Below, piece by piece: positions 25,340 through 34,477 of a stretch of 49,334 bases of DNA. Under the pieces are notes generated by a model. The model did no database searches. It was not told the origin of the DNA and saw nothing but the letters and a program-made list of their open reading frames with translations. Where the stretch lies: the NCBI GenBank assembly GCA_021791055.1, contig JAJYXI010000071.1:1-49334 (forward strand). The letters run 5' to 3'. This stretch comes from Nitrospirota bacterium (lineage in GTDB: Bacteria; Nitrospirota; Thermodesulfovibrionia; Thermodesulfovibrionales; Dissulfurispiraceae). Every line of letters starts with the position of its first letter. The first letter of the stretch is position 1. A program made the position numbers and the translations under genes.

Positions 25340-25369
25340 TTGACAAACCAATCCTGTAACATTTACACT
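25340..25369 (+). promoter_or_regulatory. Promoter of the tig-clpP-clpX operon
   Basis: TTGACA (25340-25345) and TACACT (25364-25369) are separated by 18 bp. The start of transcription would fall about 35-40 nt before the trigger factor TTG, after which the ribosome site AGGAGGA is seen. Confidence 0.55.
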
Positions 25370-25412
25370 AAAAAGATTAAAAATCAAGCACTAATTTACA
25401 CAGGAGGAGACA

Positions 25413-26663
25413 TTGTTAAAGTCAGTGGAAGATATATCATCGACAAAAAAGCGGCTTAAAATAGAGGTTCCTGCAGAGGCCATAGAGTCAGAGATAAAGA
25501 AGGGACTCGGTGAAGCCCAGAAAAAGGCCAGAATTCCCGGTTTCAGGCCCGGCAAGGCGCCTATGCACCTGATAGAAAAGAAGTTCGGTAAGGATATAGA
25601 GGCAGATGTTTTAGAAAAGATAATTCCTGAATTTTACCTCAAGGCAGTAAAGGAAGCGGATGTAACACCTGTTTCGAGGCCTGTTGTGGAAGATTCGTTT
25701 GACTTTAAGAGAAACGAGCCCCTTTCTATGACAGTTGCCGTTGAGGTCAGGCCTAAGGTAGAGAACCTTAATTATGAAGGCGTAACTGTCAAGGGAGTCT
25801 CTGTTGAAGTAAAGGATGATGAGATAGATACCGTCCTGAATCGCCTTGCAGAAGAAAAGGCTACATATGAATCTGCTGATGAGGCTGTAAACCAGGGCGA
25901 TCTTGTGACTATCGACTATACTGTAAGAGAGGCCGGAGAGGACAATACTGTTGCAAGGGATGTTGTTTTAAAGGTCGGCAGCGGACCTTATCCTCAGGAG
26001 TTTTTTGACGGGCTTGCTGGAAAGAAGAAAGACGAGGAGTTTACCGTAGAGGCCAGCTTTCCCGAGGATTCACAGTCGCCATTTGCAGGCAAGAGGCCCA
26101 AGTTTGAAATAAAGATTAAAGATATCAAGAGGCGCAGTCTCCCTGCCATTGATGATGAGCTTGCAAAGGATCTCGGCTTTGAAAATATAGGATTATTAAA
26201 GGATAAGGTAAGGGAGAATATACTTTCATCAAAGAACAGGGAGGCTGAAAGGGCCAGGCAGAGGGAGATACTCGACAAGCTTATAGAATCCCATAGTTTT
26301 GATGTGCCGGAAAGCCTTCTCAATGCCGAGATTGGCGGGATAATAAGCGAGATAAGGGCGGCAGGAAAGGACGAAAGAACAGACGAGGCCATTAAAGAGG
26401 AGCTAATGCCTCATGCAGAAAAGAGCGTAAAGGCGTCAATCCTGCTTGAACTGATAGGTGAGAAGGAGGGGATAACAGTCTCTGACGATGATGTGAAGGA
26501 AGAGCTGCTTGATATGGCCCAAAAATATTATGTCTCTCCTGACAATATTATAAAGTATTATATGGCAAAAGACGGTTCTCTGGAAGGCCTTAAACATTCT
26601 GTCTTTGAGAAGAAGGTGTTGAACTTTCTCTTAAATAAAGCGAAAATAGAAAAAGGAGAATAA
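25413..26663 (+). CDS. tig: Trigger factor (ribosome-associated chaperone, PPIase)
   Basis: 416 residues starting at TTG with AGGAGGA 5 nt upstream. The N-terminal ribosome-binding domain has the signature GFRPGKAP. An FKBP-type prolyl isomerase domain (about 150-235, [11 protein letters not shown]) and a helical C-terminal arm follow. It binds nascent chains at the ribosome exit tunnel. The order tig-clpP-clpX is the classic bacterial arrangement. Confidence 0.95.
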   Translation: MLKSVEDISSTKKRLKIEVPAEAIESEIKKGLGEAQKKARIPGFRPGKAPMHLIEKKFGKDIEADVLEKIIPEFYLKAVKEADVTPVSRPVVEDSFDFKRNEPLSMTVAVEVRPKVENLNYEGVTVKGVSVEVKDDEIDTVLNRLAEEKATYESADEAVNQGDLVTIDYTVREAGEDNTVARDVVLKVGSGPYPQEFFDGLAGKKKDEEFTVEASFPEDSQSPFAGKRPKFEIKIKDIKRRSLPAIDDELAKDLGFENIGLLKDKVRENILSSKNREAERARQREILDKLIESHSFDVPESLLNAEIGGIISEIRAAGKDERTDEAIKEELMPHAEKSVKASILLELIGEKEGITVSDDDVKEELLDMAQKYYVSPDNIIKYYMAKDGSLEGLKHSVFEKKVLNFLLNKAKIEKGE

Positions 26664-26667
26664 TTTT

Positions 26668-27267
26668 ATGAGCATAGTTCCTATTGTTATAGAGCAGACA
26701 GGCAGGACAGAGAGGGTTTATGATATTTATTCGAGGCTTCTGAAGGACAGGATAATATTTATCGGGACCGCAATAGACGACAATGTGGCGAATGTAGTTA
26801 TAGCGCAACTGCTTTTCCTCCAGACGGAAGACCCTGACAAGGATATTCATATCTATGTAAATTCGCCCGGAGGTGTTGTTTCAGCAGGCCTTGCCATATA
26901 CGATACCATGCAGTATGTAAAGCCTGATATTGCAACATACTGCATAGGTCAGGCTGCGAGCATGGGCGCGCTTCTTTTGTGCGCCGGGACAAAAGGGAAG
27001 AGGTTTGCGCTTCCGCATTCGCGCATAATGATACACCAGCCAATAGGCGGCTTCTACGGACAGGCAACTGATGTGGAGATACACGCAAAAGAGATATTAA
27101 AGATGAAGGAGACATTAAACGGTATCCTTGCAAGGCACACCGGACAGCCTCTTGAGAAGGTTCATGCGGATACAGAGAGAGACTTTTTTATGTCCGGTAG
27201 TGATGCAAAGGATTACGGCATAGTGGATGATGTAATAGCCACTGTAAAGGAGACGAAGAAGAAATAG
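26668..27267 (+). CDS. clpP: ATP-dependent Clp protease proteolytic subunit
   Basis: 199 residues of usual length. The catalytic triad is visible: Ser in GQAASMGA, His in SRIMIHQP and Asp in ERDFFM. It begins 4 bp after tig. It forms the tetradecameric protease chamber that works with the ClpX unfoldase encoded downstream. A 90-bp gap containing a period-7 inverted repeat separates it from clpX. Confidence 0.96.
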   Translation: MSIVPIVIEQTGRTERVYDIYSRLLKDRIIFIGTAIDDNVANVVIAQLLFLQTEDPDKDIHIYVNSPGGVVSAGLAIYDTMQYVKPDIATYCIGQAASMGALLLCAGTKGKRFALPHSRIMIHQPIGGFYGQATDVEIHAKEILKMKETLNGILARHTGQPLEKVHADTERDFFMSGSDAKDYGIVDDVIATVKETKKK

Positions 27268-27346
27268 CTTTTGGCTCATAGCTCATTGCTCATAGTCCAA
27301 GGTAATATTTTTACTATGAGCTATCAGCTAACAGCTATGAGTTAAA
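27268..27346 (+). repeat. Period-7 inverted repeat between clpP and clpX
   Basis: The words gctcata, gctcatt and gctcata face ctatgag, ctatcag, ctaacag and ctatgag, giving a long imperfect hairpin. It sits inside the operon upstream of the clpX ribosome site (CGGAGG) and could affect read-through or RNA stability. Confidence 0.65.
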
Positions 27347-27358
27347 TCGGAGGTTTTA

Positions 27359-28600
27359 ATGGCAAAGAAGACAAATGAAAGCATTCTCAGGTGCTCTTTC
27401 TGCGGGAAGGGGCAGGATGAGGTCAAAAAGCTGATCGCAGGGCCGATGGTTTATATATGCGATGAATGCGTAGGCCTCTGCAATGAAATAATAGATGAAG
27501 AGCTTAATATCCCGGAAAAGGGATTGTCCAAGAAGCTGCCGACTCCTGTTGAAATACACAAGTTTCTTGAAGACTATGTAATAGGTCAGGAGAGGGCAAA
27601 GAAAATATTGTCGGTGGCAGTTCATAATCATTACAAGAGGATATTCAGCGTTTCAAAGACGGATGTTGAATTGCAAAAGAGCAATATACTGCTGATTGGA
27701 CCGACAGGAACAGGAAAAACACTTCTTGCGCAGACCCTTGCAAGATTTCTCGATGTGCCCTTCACAATAGCAGATGCCACTACACTCACAGAGGCGGGCT
27801 ATGTCGGAGAAGATGTGGAGAATGTGCTTCTAAAACTGCTTCAATCAGCGGATTATGATGTGGAAAAGGCACAGATGGGGATAATCTATATCGATGAAAT
27901 CGACAAGATAAGCAGAAAGGCTGACAGCCCGTCCATAACGAGGGATGTATCAGGAGAGGGTGTTCAGCAGGCCCTTTTAAAGATAATAGAAGGAACGATT
28001 GCAAATATACCTCCTCAGGGCGGCAGGAAGCATCCGCAGCAGGAGTATATACAGCTTAATACAACCAATATACTCTTTATATGCGGCGGCGCTTTTGTAG
28101 GACTTGATAAGATTATTGAGCAGAGGATAGGCAAAAAGAGCATAGGTTTCGGCGCAGAAATGCTCAGCAGCAAGGAGAAAAAGATAAGCAATGTCTTGGG
28201 TATTGTGGAGCCCGGGGATTTGATGAAGTACGGGCTTATCCCCGAGTTTATAGGCAGGCTTCCTGTTGTTGCTACACTTGATGAGCTTGATGAGGCAGCC
28301 CTCATAAAGATATTGACCGAGCCTAAGAATGCACTGACAAAGCAGTATCAGAAACTCCTGTCACTGGATAATGTCCGTTTAAAGTTTACAGACGCCGCTT
28401 TAAGTGCTATAGCAAAGAGGGCAGTAGAGAGAAAGGCAGGTGCAAGAGGGCTGAGGGCAATACTGGAAGATGTGATGCTCGATGTTATGTATGAGATACC
28501 CTCCCGCGGCGGGGTAACAGAATGCATAATAAACGAAGAGTCCATTACCAAAAAGGAAAAGCCGATAATCGTATACGAAAAGAAGGCAGAATCAGCGTAA
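27359..28600 (+). CDS. clpX: ClpX ATPase, substrate-unfolding subunit of ClpXP
   Basis: 413 residues. The N-terminal C4 zinc-binding domain (CSFCGKG ... [10 protein letters not shown]) recognises substrates and adaptors. The AAA+ module has Walker A GPTGTGKT, Walker [11 protein letters not shown], and the [10 protein letters not shown] and AGARGLRAI segments typical of ClpX. It starts after CGGAGG. It converges with dciA, overlapping it by 9 nt at the 3' ends. Confidence 0.96.
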   Translation: MAKKTNESILRCSFCGKGQDEVKKLIAGPMVYICDECVGLCNEIIDEELNIPEKGLSKKLPTPVEIHKFLEDYVIGQERAKKILSVAVHNHYKRIFSVSKTDVELQKSNILLIGPTGTGKTLLAQTLARFLDVPFTIADATTLTEAGYVGEDVENVLLKLLQSADYDVEKAQMGIIYIDEIDKISRKADSPSITRDVSGEGVQQALLKIIEGTIANIPPQGGRKHPQQEYIQLNTTNILFICGGAFVGLDKIIEQRIGKKSIGFGAEMLSSKEKKISNVLGIVEPGDLMKYGLIPEFIGRLPVVATLDELDEAALIKILTEPKNALTKQYQKLLSLDNVRLKFTDAALSAIAKRAVERKAGARGLRAILEDVMLDVMYEIPSRGGVTECIINEESITKKEKPIIVYEKKAESA

Positions 28601-29032
28601 GGACTTTTCAATCGTCTTCTTGATGCTCTCTTTCAGGTCGGTATCCTGTATGTTTGAGATTGTCTGATCTATCCACTCAAGGTCAGAGTCGGATATAGGC
28701 TTGGATTTCTTGGCACGGAGTTCTGAGTAAGACTCAGGGTTCCGTGTTTTTTTCTGATAAACCCTTCCGTGTTTAAACTTAACCGAATTTATGTTATAGG
28801 CGTGTAGTTTTTTAATTATATCCTGCTTAAAGAACTTCAACTGCCCGAGCCATGCAGGTGAATCAACATTTATGATTAGCTCTCCGTCTTTCATATCCAC
28901 AGGATAGATGTGCAGTGATAGAGGCTCGGTGAACAGATTATGCCATTCCTCCTGCATTGAGCTGAGCTTGATTTTATCTTCAATGCCGAGGTTTCTAAAG
29001 ATAGAGTAGAGGAGTGAGCCGACTTTTTTCAT
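28592..29032 (-). CDS. dciA: DciA/DUF721-type protein
   Basis: 146 residues from the ATG at 29032; an upstream TTG at 29062 would add ten residues encoded by repeat DNA and is less likely. The core ([31 protein letters not shown]) matches the DUF721 family, whose DciA members load the replicative helicase DnaB in bacteria without DnaC. The leader is made of period-7 repeat DNA, with no clear ribosome site. It lies downstream of rpmB. Confidence 0.72.
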   Translation of the reverse strand: MKKVGSLLYSIFRNLGIEDKIKLSSMQEEWHNLFTEPLSLHIYPVDMKDGELIINVDSPAWLGQLKFFKQDIIKKLHAYNINSVKFKHGRVYQKKTRNPESYSELRAKKSKPISDSDLEWIDQTISNIQDTDLKESIKKTIEKSLR

Positions 29033-29033
29033 A

Positions 29034-29132
29034 TAAGGCAAAAGGAAAAGGGCTAATGGCAAGAGGCTTTTAAATAAACTTGTTTTAGTATGTCTTTTTC
29101 GAGCCTTTTTGCCCTTAGCCTTTAGCCTGTTT
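29034..29132 (-). repeat. Period-7 inverted repeat between rpmB and dciA
   Basis: One arm near 29036-29070 (words ggcaaaa, ggctaat, ggcaaga) pairs imperfectly with complementary words at 29101-29131 (gcccttagcctttagcctg). It is the same repeat family as the other period-7 tracts. Confidence 0.6.
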
Positions 29133-29321
29133 TTATGCTGCCTTTACCACTTTCTTAGAGCGAATGCATCTGGTGCAGACATATGCCCTTTGAGTTCCGC
29201 CTTCTGTTACAATCCTGATTCTCTGGATATTGGGCATTAAGATGCGTTTTGTCTTATTATTTGCGTGGCTTACATTATTGCCAAATGTTTTTTTCTTTCC
29301 ACAAACAGAACAGCTTGCCAT
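29133..29321 (-). CDS. rpmB: Ribosomal protein bL28, zinc-binding form
   Basis: 62 residues from the ATG at 29321, chosen because AGGAGG stands 5 nt before it. The protein has CSVCGKK and YVCTRC, the four cysteines of the C+ form of L28, plus the family core [12 protein letters not shown]. It is a component of the large ribosomal subunit, transcribed divergently from infB. Confidence 0.93.
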   Translation of the reverse strand: MASCSVCGKKKTFGNNVSHANNKTKRILMPNIQRIRIVTEGGTQRAYVCTRCIRSKKVVKAA

Positions 29322-29363
29322 AACTTCCTCCTTTGTTAATTGCATAAAAAAAGTCTTTTATGA

Positions 29364-29385
29364 TAACATTTTAAGAATAATGTTA
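29364..29385 (+). promoter_or_regulatory. Inverted repeat in the rpmB-infB divergent region
   Basis: TAACATT and AATGTTA (7 bp, perfect) flank an 8-bp centre. Its central place in the divergent gap suggests an operator or overlapping promoters; no regulator is assigned. Confidence 0.3.
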
Positions 29386-29440
29386 CAAGTGGATATAAAA
29401 ATAAGAGAGAACGAAGGTTTTATTGGAGGTTAAGACATAA

Positions 29441-31852
29441 ATGTCTGATAAGGAAATAAAGAGTACTGAGCTGGCAAAGGAATTAGGTGTAAAGGCTACG
29501 GACGTTGTAAAAGAAATTGGAAAGCTTAGAGGTGCCGAGTATAAGAAGGGCACTACAAATGTGAAGCTCAGTGTTGAAGAAGCAGAGAAGATAAGGGGAA
29601 TATTTAAACCGGCAAAGGTTTTAAAACCTAAGGAGAAGGCTGCGCCTGTTAAAGAGGCAAAGGCAGAGGAAAAAATTGAGAAGGTCGAAAAGGTTGAAAA
29701 GGTTGAGAGATTAGAGAAACCTGAAAAGAGAGAGAAGATAGAGAAGCGACCAGAGCCTGTTAAACCTGTTATAAGGGAAGAGATTAAAGCTCAAGAGGAA
29801 CCTTCCCCAAAAAGAGTAGAAGTAAGTATTCCTGAGGAGACCGGGGCAGAAGCGGCAGCTCCTTCAGCCGTTGTTATCCCCGAAGAGGAAGAAGAGGTAA
29901 AGATACCTGACAGGTTCAAAAAGGAGATAGAGGTTGAGAAAGTAGAGAAATTCAAGGTAAAGCCTACAATGCAGAAGGCCTTTCAGGCAATTAAAAAAAT
30001 AGAGCCCAAAAAATGGGCTGAACAGAAGCCTGTAAAGAAACTGAAAGATAAATTCAGGAGGGCAGAGCCAGCACCGCAGCCGCAAATAACTGCACCAAGA
30101 AAGAAGTCAATAAAACTTGAAGAAGGCACAACAGTAAAAGAGTTTGCAGAGTTGATAGGCTGTAAGATTCCAGATGTAATCAAGAAGTTCATGGAAATGG
30201 GCTATATGCCAACTGTCAACCAGCCTGTCGATATGGATGCCGCAATGCTTGTGGCTGAAAGTTTCGGAGTCAAGACTGAAACCGTAACTGCAGAGCAGAT
30301 CGATATCATAGAAGAGGTAGTGGAAGAGGCCGCCAATCTTTCTCATCGACCTCCTGTTGTTACTATAATGGGTCATGTTGACCATGGGAAGACCTCTCTG
30401 CTTGATGCAATAAGAGAGACAAAGGTAACAGAGACAGAGGCTGGCGGAATTACACAGCATATTGGCGCATATAAGGTATCACTTCAGGGCAAGGATATAA
30501 CATTCCTCGATACACCGGGTCATGAGGCATTCACAGCGCTCAGGGCAAGGGGTGCAAAGGTTACGGATATTGTTGTTCTTGTTGTAGCAGCGGACGATGG
30601 AGTTATGCCGCAGACCGTAGAAGCAATAGACCACTCAAAGGCAGCCAATGTACCTATTGTTGTGGCTGTGAATAAGATAGACAAGCCTGAAGCAAACACT
30701 GCAAGGGTTAAAAATGAACTTGCGGAACGCGGGGTTGTATCGGAGGAGTGGGGCGGCCAGAATATCTTTGTAGAGGTTTCGGCAAAGAAAAGGATTGGCA
30801 TCGAACATCTGCTGGAGATGATATTGCTTCAGGCAGATGTTATGGAATTAAGGGCAAACCCTAATAGGCCTGCAAGGGGAACTATCATCGAGGCAAAGCT
30901 TGACAGGGGCAGGGGGCCGGTGGCTACAGTTCTTATACAATCAGGTAAATTGAAGGTTGGAGATGCCTTTGTTGCAGGGGCGGCATCCGGTAAGGTTAGG
31001 GCATTGATAGACGATACAGGGAAAAAGATAAATGAGGCAGGGCCGTCAACCCCTGTTGAGATTATCGGCTTTTCAGAAGTGCCGACTGCCGGCGATGTAT
31101 TTACATGTGTTGAAGACGAAAAGAAGGCAAGGCAGATTGCCCTTGCAAGGCTTCAGAAACAGAGGCTTGCAGAGGTTGCAAGGCACAAAAAACTGACCCT
31201 CGACGAACTGTATTCGAAGATAAAGGAAGGACAGATAAAAGAACTCTGCATTGTTATAAAAGGAGATGTGCAGGGCTCTGTTGAGGCTATAAGAAGCGCC
31301 TTTGAAGGCATAACTCATCCTGAGGTCAAGGTAAGAGTTATCCATGCTGCTGTTGGCGGTATAAACGAGTCTGATGTTATGCTGGCAACTGCCTCCAATG
31401 CGATTATAATAGGTTTTAATGTCCGCCCCGAGCTGAAGGCATCCCAGCTTGCAGAAAAAGAGGGTGTTGATATAAGGCTTTATAACATAATTTATGAGGC
31501 CATCGAGGATGTGAAAAAGGCGCTTGAGGGAATGCTGGAGCCTACACTTAAGGAGAAGGTCTTGGGCAGGGCAGAGGTAAGACAGACATTTCAGGTATCG
31601 AGACTCGGTACAATTGCAGGGTGTTATGTCATAGACGGAATGATAAGCCGTGCAAGCGACGGCATAAGGGTTATAAGGGATAATATAGTAGTTTATGAAG
31701 GCAGGCTTTCATCATTGAAGAGATTTAAGGAAGATGTCAAGGAAGCGCAGACAGGCTATGAATGCGGTATTATGATAGAGAATTTCAACGACCTTAAAGT
31801 CGGGGATATACTGGAAAACTACATCATCGAGAAAATAGCAGCAAAACTGTAA
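29441..31852 (+). CDS. infB: Translation initiation factor IF-2
   Basis: 803 residues. An N-terminal domain is followed by a Lys/Glu-rich low-complexity linker (about 60-225) and the GTPase domain with G1 [15 protein letters not shown]3 DTPGHEAF, G4 NKID and G5 SAKKRIG. Domains II to IV end in [11 protein letters not shown]. It brings initiator tRNA to the 30S subunit. GGAGG lies about 12 nt before the ATG. rbfA and nrnA follow, the usual infB cluster. Confidence 0.96.
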   Translation: MSDKEIKSTELAKELGVKATDVVKEIGKLRGAEYKKGTTNVKLSVEEAEKIRGIFKPAKVLKPKEKAAPVKEAKAEEKIEKVEKVEKVERLEKPEKREKIEKRPEPVKPVIREEIKAQEEPSPKRVEVSIPEETGAEAAAPSAVVIPEEEEEVKIPDRFKKEIEVEKVEKFKVKPTMQKAFQAIKKIEPKKWAEQKPVKKLKDKFRRAEPAPQPQITAPRKKSIKLEEGTTVKEFAELIGCKIPDVIKKFMEMGYMPTVNQPVDMDAAMLVAESFGVKTETVTAEQIDIIEEVVEEAANLSHRPPVVTIMGHVDHGKTSLLDAIRETKVTETEAGGITQHIGAYKVSLQGKDITFLDTPGHEAFTALRARGAKVTDIVVLVVAADDGVMPQTVEAIDHSKAANVPIVVAVNKIDKPEANTARVKNELAERGVVSEEWGGQNIFVEVSAKKRIGIEHLLEMILLQADVMELRANPNRPARGTIIEAKLDRGRGPVATVLIQSGKLKVGDAFVAGAASGKVRALIDDTGKKINEAGPSTPVEIIGFSEVPTAGDVFTCVEDEKKARQIALARLQKQRLAEVARHKKLTLDELYSKIKEGQIKELCIVIKGDVQGSVEAIRSAFEGITHPEVKVRVIHAAVGGINESDVMLATASNAIIIGFNVRPELKASQLAEKEGVDIRLYNIIYEAIEDVKKALEGMLEPTLKEKVLGRAEVRQTFQVSRLGTIAGCYVIDGMISRASDGIRVIRDNIVVYEGRLSSLKRFKEDVKEAQTGYECGIMIENFNDLKVGDILENYIIEKIAAKL

Positions 31853-31921
31853 TAGGCTCATAGTTCATAGCTCATGGCTCATAGCGGCTATGAGCTATCG
31901 GCTATCAGCCATGAGCTAATC
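31853..31921 (+). repeat. Period-7 inverted repeat between infB and rbfA
   Basis: The words ggctcat, agttcat, agctcat and ggctcat face ctatgag, ctatcgg, ctatcag and ccatgag. It takes up the whole gap, so rbfA has no normal ribosome site. Confidence 0.65.
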
Positions 31922-32281
31922 ATGCATCCATATAAAAGATCACAGAGATTAAGTATCCTCCTCAGGGAAGAGATTGCCGACATAATCATGCGAAGGGTAA
32001 AAGATCCCCGCCTTGGATTTGTCACTGTTACCGATGTGGAGATGTCAGAAGACCTGAAGATTGCAAGGATATTCATAAGCGTAATGAATGAGAAAGACAA
32101 AGAGATGACCCTCGAAATTCTGAACGCAGCAAAGGGTCTTATACGCAGTGAGGTTTCGAAAAGGGTGAGGACAAAGTTCATTCCTAACATTGAATTCAGG
32201 ATTGACAGGTCAATAGAACATGGAGACAGGATTGATAAGCTGCTGAGGGAGATAAAGGAAAGCAAAGGAGAGGCGGAGTAA
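31922..32281 (+). CDS. rbfA: Ribosome-binding factor A
   Basis: 119 residues from the ATG at 31922 (MHPYKRSQRL); the upstream in-frame start would add residues encoded by repeat DNA. The protein has the KH-like core REEIADIIMRRVKDPRLGFVTVTDVEMS and FRIDRSIEHGDRIDKLL. It takes part in 16S rRNA and 30S maturation. It lies between infB and nrnA as in many bacteria. Confidence 0.93.
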   Translation: MHPYKRSQRLSILLREEIADIIMRRVKDPRLGFVTVTDVEMSEDLKIARIFISVMNEKDKEMTLEILNAAKGLIRSEVSKRVRTKFIPNIEFRIDRSIEHGDRIDKLLREIKESKGEAE

Positions 32282-32347
32282 TGGAGTATCGGAGTATTGG
32301 AGAAAATACCCCAACACTTCATCACCCCAATGCTCACAGCATTAATA
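32282..32347 (+). repeat. Short-period repeat between rbfA and nrnA
   Basis: The words ggagtat, cggagta and ttggaga are followed by complementary cccaaca and ccccaat words. The period is about 8 bp. It is degenerate and fills the gap. Confidence 0.45.
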
Positions 32348-32348
32348 T

Positions 32349-33332
32349 ATGTTACCTCCAATAGAACTACTGAACTTTTTAAAAAAAGAAGACAATTTTC
32401 TTATTGCAACACATATAAATCCTGATGGCGATGGGCTCGGTTCGGCAATTGCTCTTTCAACAGCCCTTAAAAAGCTTGGCAAAGAAACAGTCCTTCTATG
32501 CAAAGACCCTGTGCCTAATCAGTATAGGTTTTTGCCAGGTCAAGAAAAGTTTATCACTTTTGGAAGCTTTCAGCCGTCAGCCATCAGCCATCAACTATTC
32601 AGGAATTTAATCCTCATTGACTGCAACGATATAGACCGCATTATAGATACTTCTAAAACTTCTAACTTCTCACTTCCCACTTCCTACTTTTCTGTAGTTA
32701 TTGACCATCACGAATCAGAAAGGCCATTTGGTGATATCCGATGGGTGATGCCTGATTCAGCAGCCACCGGCCTGATGATCTTTTATATCATAAAGGCGCT
32801 TGGCATACAAATTACCGAAGAGATGGCAGTGAACCTTTATTCAGCAATAGCCGTTGATACAGGAAATTTTCGGTATGAAAACACCACACCGGAAGTCCTT
32901 CGTGTCGCTGCAGACCTGAAGGAGGCTGGTGCAAAGTCTCATGTGATTTATAGAGAGCTTTTTGAGTCATGGTCAGGGGGGCGTTTTGATCTTTTTATGA
33001 AGGTGCTCAATACACTCCAGAAGGAGGACGGTATCGCTATTGTTCAGGTCACAAGGAGGATGTTTGAGGAGACATCCACATCCCCCGACGATGTTGAGCA
33101 TTTTGTTGAATTCCCAAGGATTATGAAGGATGTGAAGGTCTCGGTTCTTTTCAGAGAGATCGAGGATAATTGTTACAAAATCAGCCTGAGGTCAAAGGAT
33201 GATATAAATGTGGCTCGTGTTGCAGAGGCATTCGGCGGCGGAGGGCATAAAAATGCAGCAGGATGCAGGATAAAGGCTGATTTTGAGACAGCGAAGAAAG
33301 AAATTTTAGTAAAGGTTAGAGCATTAACATAG
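32349..33332 (+). CDS. nrnA: DHH/DHHA1 nano-RNase / pAp phosphatase
   Basis: 327 residues. The DHH domain has THINPDGDGLGSA, LIDCND and VIDHHESERPF (metal ligands), and the DHHA1 domain ends with FGGGGHKNAAGCRI. NrnA proteins degrade short oligoribonucleotides and dephosphorylate pAp. Two period-7 tracts (32569-32598 and 32649-32693) insert QPSAISHQ and SKTSNFSLPTSYF in frame into loops of the DHH domain. They flank but do not break the catalytic strands. It converges with vorB, overlapping it by 9 nt. Confidence 0.9.
   Translation: MLPPIELLNFLKKEDNFLIATHINPDGDGLGSAIALSTALKKLGKETVLLCKDPVPNQYRFLPGQEKFITFGSFQPSAISHQLFRNLILIDCNDIDRIIDTSKTSNFSLPTSYFSVVIDHHESERPFGDIRWVMPDSAATGLMIFYIIKALGIQITEEMAVNLYSAIAVDTGNFRYENTTPEVLRVAADLKEAGAKSHVIYRELFESWSGGRFDLFMKVLNTLQKEDGIAIVQVTRRMFEETSTSPDDVEHFVEFPRIMKDVKVSVLFREIEDNCYKISLRSKDDINVARVAEAFGGGGHKNAAGCRIKADFETAKKEILVKVRALT
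32569..32598 (+). repeat. Period-7 repeat insertion 1 in nrnA
   Basis: The words cagccgt, cagccat, cagccat and caacta lie in frame and code for QPSAISHQ. Confidence 0.65.
32649..32693 (+). repeat. Period-7 repeat insertion 2 in nrnA
   Basis: The words aacttct, aacttct, cacttcc, cacttcc and tactttt lie in frame just before the catalytic IDHH motif. Confidence 0.65.
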
Positions 33333-34370
33333 AGTCAATAATTTTTCATGCAGTTCTTCCGGCGTGATTATTGCACCGCCGGGCCTGCCGTAAAAAAGAA
33401 CCTCTGATTTACCATTAACAGCAAGCCTTACATCTTCCACCATCTGACCCGCATTCAGTTCGACTGCAATGAATCTTCTATTTTTATCAGCCAAATCGTT
33501 TAATTGTTTTTCAGGAAATGGGAATAGTGTTATAGGTCTGAAAAGTCCGATTTTATGGCCTTCGCTTCTCAGTTTTCTGACTGCAGACATTGCAATGCGT
33601 GCTGCAATGCCGAAGGCAACAACGATTATTTCTGCATCATCCGTATTATATGTCTGGAATCTCACCTCGTTGTCTCTCATCTGCTGATACTTATCCTGAA
33701 GCATATAGTTTCTCTGTTCAAGTTCCCCCTCTCCCATGAAAAGGGATTTTATTACATTTGGTTTTCTCCCTTCACAGCCGCTAAGCGCCCATGTTTTCTC
33801 AGGAAGTTCAGGTCTTACATAGGGTGTTGGAACAAATGGCTCCATCATCTGTCCGATGATTGCGTCCCCAAGTATCATGACAGGATTTCTGTATTCATCG
33901 GCCTTATCAAAGGCAAGCATAGAAATATCCCAAAGCTCCTGCAAATTGTATGGCGCATAGACCAATAGTCTGTAATCTCCGTGCCCGCCTCCTTTTACTG
34001 CCTGAAAATAGTCTGCCTGACTTGCTGATATATTTCCGAGGCCAGGGCCTCCCCTCTGCATATTCACAATAACTGCAGGAAGCTCAGCCCCTGCAAGGAA
34101 TGATATGCCTTCCTGTTTAAGACTTATTCCAGGACTGCTTGATGATGTCATTGCTCTTGCTCCGCAGGCTGATGCTCCGAATACCATATTTATAGCTGAA
34201 AGTTCGCTTTCTGCCTGTATGAATGTGCCGCCGACTTCAGGAATACGCCATGACATGTATTCGGGGATTTCGTTCTGTGGGGTTATGGGATAGCCTGCAT
34301 AAAATCTGCATTCAGCCTGTACTGCAGCCTCTGCAATGGCCTCATTGCCTTTCATCAGAATTTTTTTCAT
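33324..34370 (-). CDS. vorB: 2-oxoacid:ferredoxin oxidoreductase alpha subunit (VorB-like), solitary
   Basis: 348 residues. The N-terminal pyrimidine-binding domain starts MKKILMKGNEAIAEAAV and has the family signature AGYPITPQNEIPEYM. GASACGARAMTSSSSPG and NMQRGGPG follow, and the C-terminal domain ends FYGRPGGAIITPEEL. These enzymes oxidatively decarboxylate branched-chain or other 2-oxoacids with ferredoxin. The thiamine-binding beta and gamma subunits and the ferredoxin gene normally adjacent are absent on both sides. TATAAT stands 5 nt before the ATG with no Shine-Dalgarno. Confidence 0.9.
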   Translation of the reverse strand: MKKILMKGNEAIAEAAVQAECRFYAGYPITPQNEIPEYMSWRIPEVGGTFIQAESELSAINMVFGASACGARAMTSSSSPGISLKQEGISFLAGAELPAVIVNMQRGGPGLGNISASQADYFQAVKGGGHGDYRLLVYAPYNLQELWDISMLAFDKADEYRNPVMILGDAIIGQMMEPFVPTPYVRPELPEKTWALSGCEGRKPNVIKSLFMGEGELEQRNYMLQDKYQQMRDNEVRFQTYNTDDAEIIVVAFGIAARIAMSAVRKLRSEGHKIGLFRPITLFPFPEKQLNDLADKNRRFIAVELNAGQMVEDVRLAVNGKSEVLFYGRPGGAIITPEELHEKLLTLC

Positions 34371-34375
34371 AGGGA

Positions 34376-34381
34376 ATTATA
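34376..34381 (-). promoter_or_regulatory. -10 element placed for a leaderless vorB transcript
   Basis: TATAAT ends 5 nt before the ATG on the minus strand. A transcript from it would begin at or next to the start codon. The -35 region is weak (TTGTCT, 19-bp spacing). Confidence 0.5.
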
Positions 34382-34466
34382 ACATTAGACCATGGACATT
34401 AGACAATAGATAAGCCGTTCATCGGCTATATGTGGCAGGGCTGGCTTTCTCAAAATTAAACTATGT

Positions 34467-34472
34467 TAAAAT
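34467..34472 (+). promoter_or_regulatory. -10 element placed for a leaderless mutL transcript
   Basis: TAAAAT ends 5 nt before the mutL ATG. No Shine-Dalgarno is present and the -35 is weak. Confidence 0.45.
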
Positions 34473-34477
34473 AATCC

